A DNA stretch of 64,000 nt from Chryseobacterium aahli (GCF_022699665.1 NZ_JALDNB010000009.1:149627-213626), one strand, 5' to 3'; positions 33,444 through 43,197 are shown, counted from the first letter of the stretch. The notes: generated from the sequence alone by a model not told the origin. Numbers and translations are program-made.

Positions 33444-35276
33444 TTAATTCCTATTTTTAACCAAAATCCATCCGGAATACTTGATAGGAGCATTATTTCT
33501 TTTAGGCTCAGTCCATGTAAATGAGAACCAGTAATTCCCCGTAAGTATCTTTTTGTTTCCTGCTGTTCCGTCCCATTTGTAATCTTTGAATTGATCTGCC
33601 TGAAACATCTTATTTCCATAGCGGTCATAAACGGTAAATACAAGATTATGTTTATTTGACAAAGCAGAATAATCTACGTAATCATTTGATCCGTCACCAT
33701 TCGGAGTAATCGCATTCACAATATTGGGAACTGTAATTTCAACATTCACTTCATGACAGTCGTTAGAGTCTTTTATATAAACCATATGCTCACCTCTTTT
33801 CACTCCGGTAAAAACATTAGAATCCTGCCAATTTATATTATCCATAGAATATTTATAGGGCGCTTTTCCTCCTTTTACATTAACAACAACTTTTGCAAAA
33901 GAAATGTCTATGCTTGAAATAATAGGCTGAGTATAAGGTAAAACTTTTACATTTTGCATTGCAAAACAATTTCCGGTCTGAAGTTTCACCCAATAATTCC
34001 CTACCGATAACCCGGAAACCACTTGGGTAGTTGCCCCTGTACTCCACTCGTACGAAGCAAAACCAGGTCCTGCATCAAGAGTGGCGAGACCATCTATACA
34101 AATTGTCTGATCCTTTAAAATAGTAGAATATACTTGTGGAAATATCTTCAAAGTAATTTTCACAATCGTGTAGCAACCTGCAATATCGGAAACCTTTACA
34201 TAAACAATTCCACTTCCTGAAACATAAGCATTAGATGGTGTGATAGGGTTTGTTCCGGCTTGTGCAGCGGCTAATGTTGTGTAGTATGTTTTTATAGCAC
34301 CTGGCTGAGCAGTGACATTCGCTAAATCAAGATTAAATGTTGCGACATTTGGATTAGTAGGAGTGGCACAAGCTTCTAAATTGCCATCATAAGCAGAAAT
34401 CGAACCTTGTTTAAATTTAAATCTACCTATTTCCCTGCAATAATTAATTGGATTTGTTGGGTTTGCAGGATCTTGATAATGTACACTGTAATAATAAACT
34501 GTAGTTGTATTTACTGTAATTGGAGTGGTAATCGGACTTGCTCCGGAAATCGCTTCATTTTGATTATAATGATAAGAAACTACAAAATTACTGTTCCCAT
34601 TTAAAATTCCTGCTGTTAGTACACCAAAATTAAAAATTGAAGGATTCGTACAAATTAAAATCTCTTTAGGATCCGAAGGATTGGCAGCCGGAGAACCCGG
34701 TGGAATCAGAGGAAACTGAAGTATTGCAGGATCAGTGAAAGGAGATGCCAATGCAGCTGTACCGCCCCAGGTAAGTGTAAACGGCGAAACATTAGTACTT
34801 GCTCCACCCTGAAAATTATCTAGGTATAAAAAGTAAGTTTCTCCGGCAAGAACATCCATATATTTACAATAAGGAGTAGTAGATCCTCCCGCTGCACTGG
34901 TTATTGTGCTTGTGAGATTCAAACCTGTATCAGGATTTACACCAATCACCGTTGCAGCATTACATCGTATGGGAAAGCCAAGACTTCCGCATGAAGTATT
35001 TGGTCCGTAAACAGCCCAATCATAATCTACAGTAGGATCTGCAGGATTGATCACAAAAGTAAGAGTTCCGCTGGTAGCAATCTTAAATTTATACCATATT
35101 GAATTATGCTCTCCTGTACTGAGGCAGTCGCCTAAGCTTTCGTTTGTATTTCCTATACCTGTGGGACTGTATGTAATGCTTGAATTTCCGCAGACACCTA
35201 ATGCCGAGACGCAATCTCCCTGAGAAAAATAATAATTTGAAATGATGATTAAAAAAAATAGTAGAGTTTTTTTCAT
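33444..35276 (-). CDS. Secreted protein with type-B type IX sorting domain
   Basis: A 610-aa exported protein. Residues 1-18 are a Sec signal peptide (MKKTLLFFLIIISNYYFS). Beta-sandwich repeats follow, rich in Asn, Thr, Gly and Pro. The C-terminal 90 residues carry the gliding-motility-associated (type B) sorting domain: NAITPNGDGSNDY, VYDRYGNKMFQ, YKWDGT and a final GWILVKN. Such domains send proteins through the type IX system, whose core is encoded at 16368-21131. The mature function is unknown; an adhesin-like surface role is plausible. Confidence 0.92.
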   Translation of the reverse strand: MKKTLLFFLIIISNYYFSQGDCVSALGVCGNSSITYSPTGIGNTNESLGDCLSTGEHNSIWYKFKIATSGTLTFVINPADPTVDYDWAVYGPNTSCGSLGFPIRCNAATVIGVNPDTGLNLTSTITSAAGGSTTPYCKYMDVLAGETYFLYLDNFQGGASTNVSPFTLTWGGTAALASPFTDPAILQFPLIPPGSPAANPSDPKEILICTNPSIFNFGVLTAGILNGNSNFVVSYHYNQNEAISGASPITTPITVNTTTVYYYSVHYQDPANPTNPINYCREIGRFKFKQGSISAYDGNLEACATPTNPNVATFNLDLANVTAQPGAIKTYYTTLAAAQAGTNPITPSNAYVSGSGIVYVKVSDIAGCYTIVKITLKIFPQVYSTILKDQTICIDGLATLDAGPGFASYEWSTGATTQVVSGLSVGNYWVKLQTGNCFAMQNVKVLPYTQPIISSIDISFAKVVVNVKGGKAPYKYSMDNINWQDSNVFTGVKRGEHMVYIKDSNDCHEVNVEITVPNIVNAITPNGDGSNDYVDYSALSNKHNLVFTVYDRYGNKMFQADQFKDYKWDGTAGNKKILTGNYWFSFTWTEPKRNNAPIKYSGWILVKNRN

Positions 35277-35393
35277 GGCATTCTGTACTTATTTCATCAA
35301 AATTAAACAAATATTTAAATGATCACAACAAACACACGCAAAACTTATACAAAATCAGTTAAATTTTAATAATTATAATAAAACTAAACAATG

Positions 35394-36194
35394 CTACGAT
35401 TTAATACTTGTCAAATTTCCGCAAAGGTTTTCAAGATGAAAAATTTTATGAAACGGGCTTTCTACTTCATTCAAATGTTCTTTGTCCTGAATAAAAGTAT
35501 ACCTCGACGCCAAAGAATTCATATCTGAAACGATGACCAGCCAACATTCATCAACCGATCTGTCATAATATGGAAATTTCTCGTTTTTCTTATCTATTAT
35601 TTCTAAAATTTTCTCAGAACACAGCTCGTCAAAGAGATTCATATTGTATTCGTGGGTAATAAAAACATTTCTTCGGTGAGTAGATTTCCGGATGCTTTTC
35701 ACACATCCAATGGGTTTATTTTTTTTAATGCTTTTATAGATATTAAGAATGATTTCCTGCTGCTGCTCTATACTTTCAAATTTTAAATGAGCGTGAAAAG
35801 ACAAAAAATAAACACCACGATATTTCGTAGTGTCTTCCTGTTCTAATAATATTTCTGCCTGACGGAATATTTTATTTAAATTGCTCTCAACCTTCTTCAT
35901 TTCAAGATGATTGATGACTTCGGTCAATTCTATTCCGATTTTTTTATTGTTAAATTTTGCGATAAAGTCCGGACTTTCGCAGGTAAGATTTTCAAAGGTA
36001 ACTTCAGGGAAATGATGCATAAAAGAATTGAGCAGCAAAATTTCTGCTTTCTTCTTATATTTTTCCCTGTCATGAAGCGGAGATTCGTCTATGGTGCGAT
36101 GATATTTTTCCATCGGCTTCTTTTTCAGATGACGATTCAGGTAATATAAGCTCAGATTCTTGATTAAATCTTCATCAGAAAAAACCTTTTTCAT
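35394..36194 (-). CDS. Hypothetical protein, possible PD-(D/E)XK nuclease fold
   Basis: A 266-aa soluble protein that I do not recognise. The segment SPDFIAKFNNKKIGIELTEV (Asp76, Glu89) resembles the PD-(D/E)XK core, in which a strand-turn-strand carries an Asp and a Glu 12-15 residues apart. The usual lysine is replaced by Thr or Glu in this reading, so the assignment is weak. There is no signal peptide. The start KKVFSDEDLIKNLSLYYLNR is helical. It is a single gene between the type-B cargo and the phosphorylase-like gene. Confidence 0.75.
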   Translation of the reverse strand: MKKVFSDEDLIKNLSLYYLNRHLKKKPMEKYHRTIDESPLHDREKYKKKAEILLLNSFMHHFPEVTFENLTCESPDFIAKFNNKKIGIELTEVINHLEMKKVESNLNKIFRQAEILLEQEDTTKYRGVYFLSFHAHLKFESIEQQQEIILNIYKSIKKNKPIGCVKSIRKSTHRRNVFITHEYNMNLFDELCSEKILEIIDKKNEKFPYYDRSVDECWLVIVSDMNSLASRYTFIQDKEHLNEVESPFHKIFHLENLCGNLTSIKS

Positions 36195-36349
36195 ATTTGG
36201 AAGTTTTTGATTATCAAAAATTTATACTTAAAGGTAACTAAAAAAACTATTCAACAGATATATTTAAAAATATTTATTATATAATTAATGTAAAGTTTAT
36301 TTTCTTAATCAATATCTTTGATTCTTTAAACACAAAAATTGAATTTTTT

Positions 36350-38014
36350 ATGGATTTTAAAAATTTTAAAATACCTTACAGCATCAACGAAAAGTATTCT
36401 AAAAAAGTTGCCTATTTTTCAATGGAATTTGCCCTTGAGCAGGTTTTAAAAATATATTCTGGCGGACTTGGCTTTTTGGCCGGCTCGCACATGAGAAGCA
36501 CTTACAATCTGAAGCAGGATTTAGTAGGAATCGGGATTCTCTGGAAATTCGGATATTATGATCAGGCAAGAAACCACGATCAAACGTTACAGCCGACCTG
36601 GACTAAGAAAATGTACAGCTTTCTTGAAGATACAGGAATAAAATTTCAAATCGAAATTCACAGTGCACCGGTTTGGGTAAAAGTATGGTATCTTGATCCT
36701 GAAACTTTTCACACCGCACCTATGTTTTTCCTTTCTACCGATGTTCCGGAAAACGATCATATTTCAAAAACAATCTGTCACAAGCTTTACGACGCCAACG
36801 AATCTACAAAGCTGGCTCAATATATTTTGCTTGGAAAAGGCGGCGCAAAATTGCTCGACGAACTTAATCTTGAAAGAGAAGTTTATCATCTGAATGAAGC
36901 TCATGGGCTTCCGGCAGCTTTTTATTTATTAAAAAAATACAACGGAAATCTTCAGAAGGTTAAAGAAAAACTAGTTTTTACAACTCACACTCCTGAGGAA
37001 GCCGGAAACGAAAAACACAATCTGAAATTATGCTACGATATGTCCTACTTTTCAGGTTTAAGCATGGAAGAAGCCAAACAATTGGAAGGTTCTGACGGTG
37101 AATTGTTCAATCATTCTCTTTGTGCCTTGAAAATGGCAAGAATTGCCAATGGAGTATCTCAGCTTCACGGTGAAGTTTCCCGAGCAATGTGGAGCAAGTA
37201 CCCGGGAATTTGTGAGATTAAATCAATCACCAATGCTCAGGAATTTAAATACTGGGGTGATAAAAATCTTTATATCGCAAAAGATGAAAATAACGATACC
37301 ATTTTTGATTATCGCAAAAAGCTTTTGAAGAAAAGATTATTCAAAATAGTTGCTGATCAGACCGGAAATTTATTTGATCCGAATGTTTTCACTATTGTTT
37401 GGGCAAGAAGATTTGCAGGTTACAAAAGAGCAGATTTGCTTTTGCATGATAAAGACAGATTCAGAAAATTATTAAATAATCCTAAATATCCGGTGCAGAT
37501 TATTTGGGCAGGAAAACCTTATCCGATGGATTATTCCTCAATTTCAACCTTTAATACTTTGGTTGAAGAAAGTAATAATCATAAAAATATGGCAGTTTTA
37601 ACGGGTTATGAGCTTTCTTTGAGTAAATCTTTGAAACAGGGTTCTGATGTTTGGTTAAACAATCCGAGAGTTCCGAGAGAAGCTTCGGGAACATCGGGAA
37701 TGTCTGCTGCAATGAATGGATCGGTCAACCTTTCAACCGATGACGGCTGGATTCCTGAATTTGCTAAACATGGCGAAAACGCTTTCGTGGTTCCAAAATG
37801 TGATTACGAAAACATGAGTATTTATGAGCAGGATAATTATGATTTAAATAAATTATACGAAATCCTTGAAAATGAAATTCTCCCTACCTATTATGACGAC
37901 CAGAAAAAATGGAGAAACATTCAGCAAAATGCCATGAACGACGTTAAAGACAAGTTCAACAGCGACCGAATGGCTGATGAATATTACCAGATTTTATACA
38001 ATCAAAATAAATAA
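36350..38014 (+). CDS. Alpha-glucan phosphorylase-like protein (GT35), PLP lysine absent
   Basis: A 554-aa protein of the short alpha-glucan phosphorylase type. Typical parts are VAYFSMEFALEQ near the N terminus, FTTHTPEEAGNEKH, and WARRFAGYKRADLL in the C-terminal half. In active phosphorylases the cofactor lysine sits in a GTSGMK or GTGNMK motif. Here the motif is GTSGMSAAMNG with Ser452 at that position. If the alignment is right, pyridoxal phosphate cannot be bound as usual. A -7-like TATCTTTG is at 36313-36320. The gene is followed by a bidirectional terminator. Confidence 0.88.
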   Translation: MDFKNFKIPYSINEKYSKKVAYFSMEFALEQVLKIYSGGLGFLAGSHMRSTYNLKQDLVGIGILWKFGYYDQARNHDQTLQPTWTKKMYSFLEDTGIKFQIEIHSAPVWVKVWYLDPETFHTAPMFFLSTDVPENDHISKTICHKLYDANESTKLAQYILLGKGGAKLLDELNLEREVYHLNEAHGLPAAFYLLKKYNGNLQKVKEKLVFTTHTPEEAGNEKHNLKLCYDMSYFSGLSMEEAKQLEGSDGELFNHSLCALKMARIANGVSQLHGEVSRAMWSKYPGICEIKSITNAQEFKYWGDKNLYIAKDENNDTIFDYRKKLLKKRLFKIVADQTGNLFDPNVFTIVWARRFAGYKRADLLLHDKDRFRKLLNNPKYPVQIIWAGKPYPMDYSSISTFNTLVEESNNHKNMAVLTGYELSLSKSLKQGSDVWLNNPRVPREASGTSGMSAAMNGSVNLSTDDGWIPEFAKHGENAFVVPKCDYENMSIYEQDNYDLNKLYEILENEILPTYYDDQKKWRNIQQNAMNDVKDKFNSDRMADEYYQILYNQNK

Positions 38015-38017
38015 ATT

Positions 38018-38058
38018 AAAAATCGTGCGTGAAAATATTTTCACGCACGATTTTTTTT
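38018..38058. terminator. Bidirectional terminator
   Basis: A long stem (aatcgtgcgtgaaaa / ttttcacgcacgatt) with A and T runs on its flanks. It separates the convergent phosphorylase-like gene and the gene at 38089-38562. Confidence 0.87.
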
Positions 38059-38088
38059 GAAAGTAATAATTATATTTTAATCTGAAAT

Positions 38089-38562
38089 TTAAGATTTAGC
38101 CGTAGAAACTCCGATCTCATAAACACTGGCGTGTTTAAGGTACTTTGAGCGTTCTCTTGAAGTAACAGATTCTAAATGGTCGTTTTTAATAACAATAATA
38201 GGGTCTTCTGTATTTTCAATTTCAAAGCTTGCTAAATATCTTTCTTCGGGACCTGTTTTATCCTGGTTGGCTTTTATTTTTTGTAATTCATCAGCATATT
38301 GCTTAAATCCCGGATCGGAAGAATGAATAAATTTATATTCTGCGCCTGCATCTACATAATAATGTAATTTCTTCTCAATCAAACCAGCTTCTGAAGTTAT
38401 TTGCGGATTATCATTTCCATCTTTAAAAGCAACTTCTATCAAAGTTCCGTTATGTTCTTGTGTGTATCTTTCAGCATCAGTAAAATTTGAAAAGCCAGTA
38501 TAAACAATTTGATCTTCAAGTTCATATTTGTTTAGTTTCTTATCATGTGCATTCGTTTCCAT
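38089..38562 (-). CDS. Hypothetical protein
   Basis: A 157-aa acidic soluble protein that I do not recognise. It starts METNAHDKKLNKYELEDQIV and has a region FTDAERYTQEHNGTLIEVAF followed by strands. No signal peptide, membrane helix or catalytic motif is seen. It is monocistronic, convergent with the phosphorylase-like gene and divergent from the dipeptidyl peptidase gene. Confidence 0.75.
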   Translation of the reverse strand: METNAHDKKLNKYELEDQIVYTGFSNFTDAERYTQEHNGTLIEVAFKDGNDNPQITSEAGLIEKKLHYYVDAGAEYKFIHSSDPGFKQYADELQKIKANQDKTGPEERYLASFEIENTEDPIIVIKNDHLESVTSRERSKYLKHASVYEIGVSTAKS

Positions 38563-38679
38563 AATTATTTAATTTAATATTAAAGAATACATTCAATTTT
38601 ACTGCCAAATTACATTTATAAAAAGCTTTTTACTACAATTTGATAAAATTGTTATCTTTGGATTTCTTTAAATTAAGCA

Positions 38680-40809
38680 ATGAAAAAATTCTTACTAACC
38701 CTAACTGTTATCGCAGCATTTCATAATGCAACAGCTCAGGAAATCACTTTAGATAAAATATACTCAGGATATTACCGTGGGAAAGGCATTGCCGGAATCA
38801 CATCCATGAAAAACGGTGAAAATTATCTTGTCATTGAGCAAGGCGGAATTGCAAGATATTCTTACAAAACTTCTCAGAAAGAAGGAAATTTAGTCGACGG
38901 AAATTTCGAAAGCTATGAATTTTCTGATGATGAGTCTAAAATTTTACTTTTAAAAGAAAGTCAGCCTATTTACAGACATTCTTTTTTAGGCAAATATGAT
39001 ATTAAAGATTTAAAAACCGGAAAAACGACAAGTTTAAATGAAGGAAAACCTGTTCAGGAGCCAAGATTTTCTCCTGATGCAACGAAAATTTCTTTCATTG
39101 TAGACAATAATTTATTCTATCAGGATTTAGATTCAGGGAAAATTACGCAAATCACGGAGCATGGCGTAAAAAATAAAGTATTGAATGGTTTGGCAGACTG
39201 GGTGTATGAAGAAGAGTTTGGTCATGCGAGATTGTATGAATGGACGAAAAATTCTGCCGATATTTTATTCGTAAAATTAGTTGAAACCGACGTTCCTGAA
39301 ATTTATATTCCAATGTACGGTAAATCGCTTTACCCAAGTGAAATGCGTTACAAATATCCAAAAGCGGGAGAAAAAAACTCTGTTGCAACGGCGCATATTT
39401 ATCAGTTGGCAGACGGCAAAAAGACAAAAGTCAATTTAGATCAATTCAAAAACTATTATATTCCGAACGTTATTCAAACGTCAAATGCAGATGAAATTGT
39501 TTTGATTACTTCACAAAGAACACAGAATGCATCAGATGTTTTGAAAGTCAATACAAAAACCGGAGGTGTAACAAAATTATTCACTGAAACGGATGACAAA
39601 TGGATTGATACAGACAATGTAACTCTAGAATTTTTAGAAGACAACAGCTTTCTTTGGGGATCTGAAAGAGACGGAAACCGCCATCTGTATTGGTATGACA
39701 AAGACGGAAAGCTAAAAAAACAAGTTACCAAAGGAAATTGGGAGGTGACAGATTATTATGGTTACAATCCTAAATCTAAAGAAATTTTCGTTCAGACAAC
39801 CGAAAAAGGAAGCATCAATAAAGTTGTTTCTAAAATTAATATTGAAAACGGAAAAGCTCAGTTGATTTCTAATGCTGAAGGAAATAACTCAGCAAATTTC
39901 AGTAAGAATTACAATTATTTTATTGAAACCTCTTCCACAGCTTCAAAACCTTACACTTTTGTTTTAAAAGATGGCACCGGAAAACAATTGAAAGAACTTC
40001 AAAACAATGATGATCAGCTTAAAAAATTACAGGCTGATAATTTTGCAGTGAAAGAATTTATCACCATTCCAAACGAAGCAGGAGATCAAATGAATGCATG
40101 GATTATTAAGCCTAAAAACTTTGATCCGAATAAGAAATACCCTTTGTTTATGTTCCAATATTCAGGGCCGGGATCACAGCAGGTCGCTAATTCTTGGGAT
40201 AACGGAAACGCACTTTGGTTTGAAATGCTGGCTCAAAAAGGTTATATCATTGCGTGTGTTGACGGACGTGGAACAGGTTTTAAAGGAGCTAAATTTAAAA
40301 AAGTAACGTATAAGAATTTAGGAAAATACGAGATTGAAGATCAGATTACTGCCGCAAAATGGTTGGGAACTCAAAAATACATCGACAAAACAAGAATAGG
40401 AATTTTCGGATGGAGCTTTGGCGGTTACATGGCGAGTTTGGCAATGACTAAAGGCGCTGATGTGTTTAAAACAGGAATTGCTGTTGCACCTGTGACCAAC
40501 TGGAGATACTATGATTCTGTGTATACCGAAAGATTTTTGTTGACTCCACAGGAAAATCCGGCTGGCTATGATGACAATTCACCGACGACTTATGCTAATT
40601 TATTGAAAGGTAAATTTTTGCTAATCCACGGAACAGCTGATGATAACGTACATTTCCAGAATTCTATGGAGTTTTCTGAAGCTTTAATTCAAAACAAAAA
40701 ACAGTTTGAATTTATGGCGTATCCTGATAAAAACCACGGAATTTATGGTGGACAGACAAGACCTCAATTGTATCAGAAAATGACTGATTTTATTTTGGAG
40801 AATCTTTAA
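38680..40809 (+). CDS. Dipeptidyl peptidase IV (S9 family)
   Basis: A 709-aa exported serine exopeptidase releasing X-Pro (or X-Ala) dipeptides from peptide N termini. It has a signal peptide (MKKFLLTLTVIAAFHNATAQ), a beta-propeller, and a C-terminal alpha/beta-hydrolase domain. The nucleophile is Ser579 (GWSFGGYMA), the acid is in GTADDNVHF (Asp654/Asp655) and the base is His686 (KNHGIYG). The double-Glu motif DWVYEEEFG, which binds the substrate N terminus, is present. It fits with the three peptide transporters downstream. A -7-like TATCTTTG is at 38653-38660. Confidence 0.94.
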   Translation: MKKFLLTLTVIAAFHNATAQEITLDKIYSGYYRGKGIAGITSMKNGENYLVIEQGGIARYSYKTSQKEGNLVDGNFESYEFSDDESKILLLKESQPIYRHSFLGKYDIKDLKTGKTTSLNEGKPVQEPRFSPDATKISFIVDNNLFYQDLDSGKITQITEHGVKNKVLNGLADWVYEEEFGHARLYEWTKNSADILFVKLVETDVPEIYIPMYGKSLYPSEMRYKYPKAGEKNSVATAHIYQLADGKKTKVNLDQFKNYYIPNVIQTSNADEIVLITSQRTQNASDVLKVNTKTGGVTKLFTETDDKWIDTDNVTLEFLEDNSFLWGSERDGNRHLYWYDKDGKLKKQVTKGNWEVTDYYGYNPKSKEIFVQTTEKGSINKVVSKINIENGKAQLISNAEGNNSANFSKNYNYFIETSSTASKPYTFVLKDGTGKQLKELQNNDDQLKKLQADNFAVKEFITIPNEAGDQMNAWIIKPKNFDPNKKYPLFMFQYSGPGSQQVANSWDNGNALWFEMLAQKGYIIACVDGRGTGFKGAKFKKVTYKNLGKYEIEDQITAAKWLGTQKYIDKTRIGIFGWSFGGYMASLAMTKGADVFKTGIAVAPVTNWRYYDSVYTERFLLTPQENPAGYDDNSPTTYANLLKGKFLLIHGTADDNVHFQNSMEFSEALIQNKKQFEFMAYPDKNHGIYGGQTRPQLYQKMTDFILENL

Positions 40810-40814
40810 ACTAT

Positions 40815-40851
40815 AAAAAATCCGAATCTCAACTATGAGATTCGGATTTTT
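40815..40851. terminator. Bidirectional terminator
   Basis: The stem aaaaatccgaatctca / tgagattcggattttt has a 4-base loop. It lies between the convergent dipeptidyl peptidase and toxin genes and touches the last bases of the toxin gene. Confidence 0.85.
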
Positions 40852-41155
40852 ATTTTCTTTCTTTCCAATTTTCGGGATTTCTCGAAGTGTGGAAAACTGA
40901 AAATATCTTCACCATATTTTTATTTTCATCAAATTGATAGTGAATTCCAAACGGAAATCTTTTTAGATACGCTATTCTGAAATTCCCATACCTGAATTCG
41001 CAAGAAAAAGGATTTTCAGAAATATGTTTTACAGTCATCTTAAAATCTTTTAAAAATAACCAAATAAGTTTTTTATTAATTTCATTATACCAATCTGCTA
41101 TTTCGCTTAAATCAAAATCAGCATTTTCGGAAATAACTATTTTAGCCTTTCTCAT
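40850..41155 (-). CDS. ParE/RelE-type toxin
   Basis: A 101-aa basic protein of the RelE/ParE toxin superfamily: ISENADFDLSEIADWYNEIN at the start, FRYGNFRIAYLKRFPFGIHY in the middle and KIFSVFHTSRNPENWKER at the end. This is the usual pattern of toxins that attack either translation or DNA gyrase, and which applies here is not visible. It overlaps the upstream antitoxin gene by 14 nt, as is common in such modules. Confidence 0.88.
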   Translation of the reverse strand: MRKAKIVISENADFDLSEIADWYNEINKKLIWLFLKDFKMTVKHISENPFSCEFRYGNFRIAYLKRFPFGIHYQFDENKNMVKIFSVFHTSRNPENWKERK

Positions 41156-41387
41156 TTAATAATTTCTTCTCGAAATTTTCAATGAAATCGTCAAAATCTA
41201 AAAGTGATTCAGGATTATCCTCAGCATACTTTGCTCTTCTCAAAACTTCCTCTTTCTGCCAGTTTGGAATAAATGAATCCTCCTCAATGGTTATTGAGAT
41301 AGGTTTCTTTTTGTAGGCAGCCCTAATACTTCTTATCAAGTCTTCACTAATTTCGTCTGCTGATGATAAATGAAATACTGTATTCAT
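41142..41387 (-). CDS. Antitoxin of the ParE/RelE-type module
   Basis: An 81-aa acidic protein encoded directly upstream of, and overlapping, the toxin gene. The N-terminal part (VFHLSSADEISEDLIRSIRA) could include the DNA-binding part; the C-terminal part is helical and Glu-rich, as expected for the toxin-neutralising tail. The call rests mainly on position and size. Transcription is probably autoregulated, but no operator is obvious. Confidence 0.78.
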   Translation of the reverse strand: MNTVFHLSSADEISEDLIRSIRAAYKKKPISITIEEDSFIPNWQKEEVLRRAKYAEDNPESLLDFDDFIENFEKKLLNEKG

Positions 41388-41471
41388 GTTTGCTTTATTT
41401 TACTCAAAGTTAATAAAATTCAATTATTATATTAAATATTTTATATTTGTGAAATTGTAAAAATCTCATAC

Positions 41472-43124
41472 ATGAAAACCAAACATCCTAAAGGCCTTCC
41501 CTATCTATTTTTCACAGAAATGTGGGAGCGTTTCGGCTATTACCTTATCCTCGGAATTTTTGTACTGTACATGATCGACAGCGAAAAAGGCGGATTAGCA
41601 TTTGATGATAAAAACGCCGATGATATTTTCGGAACTTTTATCGCCTTAACATATCTAACTCCTTTCTTGGGTGGATTTTTAGCCGACAGAGTTTTAGGTT
41701 ATATCAAAGCCATTTACATCGGAGGTTTTCTGATGGGATTGGGTTATCTCGGAGTTGGTTTCTTTAAAGAACTTCCTCTTTTTTACGCTTCGTTAGCTTT
41801 AATTATCATCGGAAATGGTTTTTTCAAGCCAAGTATTTCTACTCTTTTAGGGAATTTGTATAACGAAGAACCTTACAAAGCCAATAAAGATGCTGGTTAC
41901 AATATTTTCTACATGGGAATCAACATTGGAGCTTTTGTCTGTAATATTATTGCGGCATTCATGCGTAATAAATACGGATGGGGACCTGCTTTCATGACTG
42001 CTGGAGTCGGAATGTTTGTTGGACTTTTGGTTTTCACCATCGGAAGACGACATATTCTTCAGGCAAATATTTTAAAACCTGCACAAGAAGGTGACACAAA
42101 AATCTCTGATGTTTTGGTAAAAGTATTTTTACCCGCAATTATTTTCGGACTGATTGGATGGTTTATTCCAAATAATGTTTTCGGAAGCGATAGTACAGAT
42201 GCCTTTATTTTTGCGTGTGTTCCTGTTATTTATTTCTACGTAATGCTTTATGTAAAAGCCAATGCGGAGGATAAAAAACCAATCGGCGCACTGTTGGCAA
42301 TTTTCGCAGTGAGCCTAATGTTCTGGGCGGTATTTAAACAAAACGGAACAGCATTAACACGTTGGGCAAATTATTATACCGACAGAACAGTTCCTGCGCC
42401 CTTAGAAAAGCCTTTGGAAGCTATTTACTTAGTTGATAAAAAAGATTTTCAGGATAAGGAAGTTTCTGTTTATGACGATCAGTATCAGGTAAAAAAAGAT
42501 GACGAAGGAAAACCTATAAAAGAACAAGGTAAAGATGTTTACTTCAGAAATATTTCTCAATCTGATCGCACAAAGCTTGAAGCAAATCCTACAGAGAAAG
42601 TAAATCTTTATAATACAGAATTATTCCAGTCCATCAATCCAGGTTGGGTAATTTTACTCACACCGGTCGTTGTAGCATTTTTTATGATGCTTCGAAGAAA
42701 AGGAAAAGAACCAAGTACACCATCAAAAATCGTTTTAGGGTTATTCATTTCAGCATTATCATGTCTGGTAATGGTTGGAGCGGTTTATGCCGGACAAAAC
42801 GGTTTGTTAAAAGTATCTGCTTTATGGCTGGTTGCAGCGTATGGAGTCATTACCGTTGGTGAATTATGTTTGTCTCCGATGGGATTATCATTAGTTTCAA
42901 AGCTTTCTCCACCAAGATTAACTGCATTAATGATGGGTGGATTTTTCCTATCAACATCAATCGGAAATAAACTTTCAGGAGTTTTAGCAAGCTTCTGGTA
43001 TGATTACGATAACAAAGCCAATTTCTTTATCGTGAATTTTGGTTTGCTACTTTTAGCAACGCTTTTAGGATTATCTATTTTAAAAAGATTAAATAAAATA
43101 ATGAAAGAAAAAGGAGTTAATTAA
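41472..43124 (+). CDS. Peptide MFS transporter (POT family), first of three
   Basis: A 550-aa proton-coupled di-/tripeptide transporter of the inner membrane with 12-14 helices. The POT signature EMWERFGYYL (the ExxERxxYY motif for proton coupling) is near the N terminus, and FFKPSISTLLGNLY is the second family block. A polar insertion of about 90 residues (about 305-385) between helices is larger than in the next two paralogues. A -7-like TATATTTG is at 41442-41449, and a terminator follows. Confidence 0.95.
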   Translation: MKTKHPKGLPYLFFTEMWERFGYYLILGIFVLYMIDSEKGGLAFDDKNADDIFGTFIALTYLTPFLGGFLADRVLGYIKAIYIGGFLMGLGYLGVGFFKELPLFYASLALIIIGNGFFKPSISTLLGNLYNEEPYKANKDAGYNIFYMGINIGAFVCNIIAAFMRNKYGWGPAFMTAGVGMFVGLLVFTIGRRHILQANILKPAQEGDTKISDVLVKVFLPAIIFGLIGWFIPNNVFGSDSTDAFIFACVPVIYFYVMLYVKANAEDKKPIGALLAIFAVSLMFWAVFKQNGTALTRWANYYTDRTVPAPLEKPLEAIYLVDKKDFQDKEVSVYDDQYQVKKDDEGKPIKEQGKDVYFRNISQSDRTKLEANPTEKVNLYNTELFQSINPGWVILLTPVVVAFFMMLRRKGKEPSTPSKIVLGLFISALSCLVMVGAVYAGQNGLLKVSALWLVAAYGVITVGELCLSPMGLSLVSKLSPPRLTALMMGGFFLSTSIGNKLSGVLASFWYDYDNKANFFIVNFGLLLLATLLGLSILKRLNKIMKEKGVN

Positions 43125-43147
43125 TTCTTCTGTCATTCAATATAACC

Positions 43148-43177
43148 AAAGCTGTAGATTCTTCTGCAGCTTTTTTG
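43148..43177 (+). terminator. Terminator after the first POT gene
   Basis: aaagctgtaga and tctgcagcttt pair with one G-T wobble around a 4-base loop, followed by T residues. Confidence 0.77.
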
Positions 43178-43197
43178 TTTAAAATAAAATTAAAACC

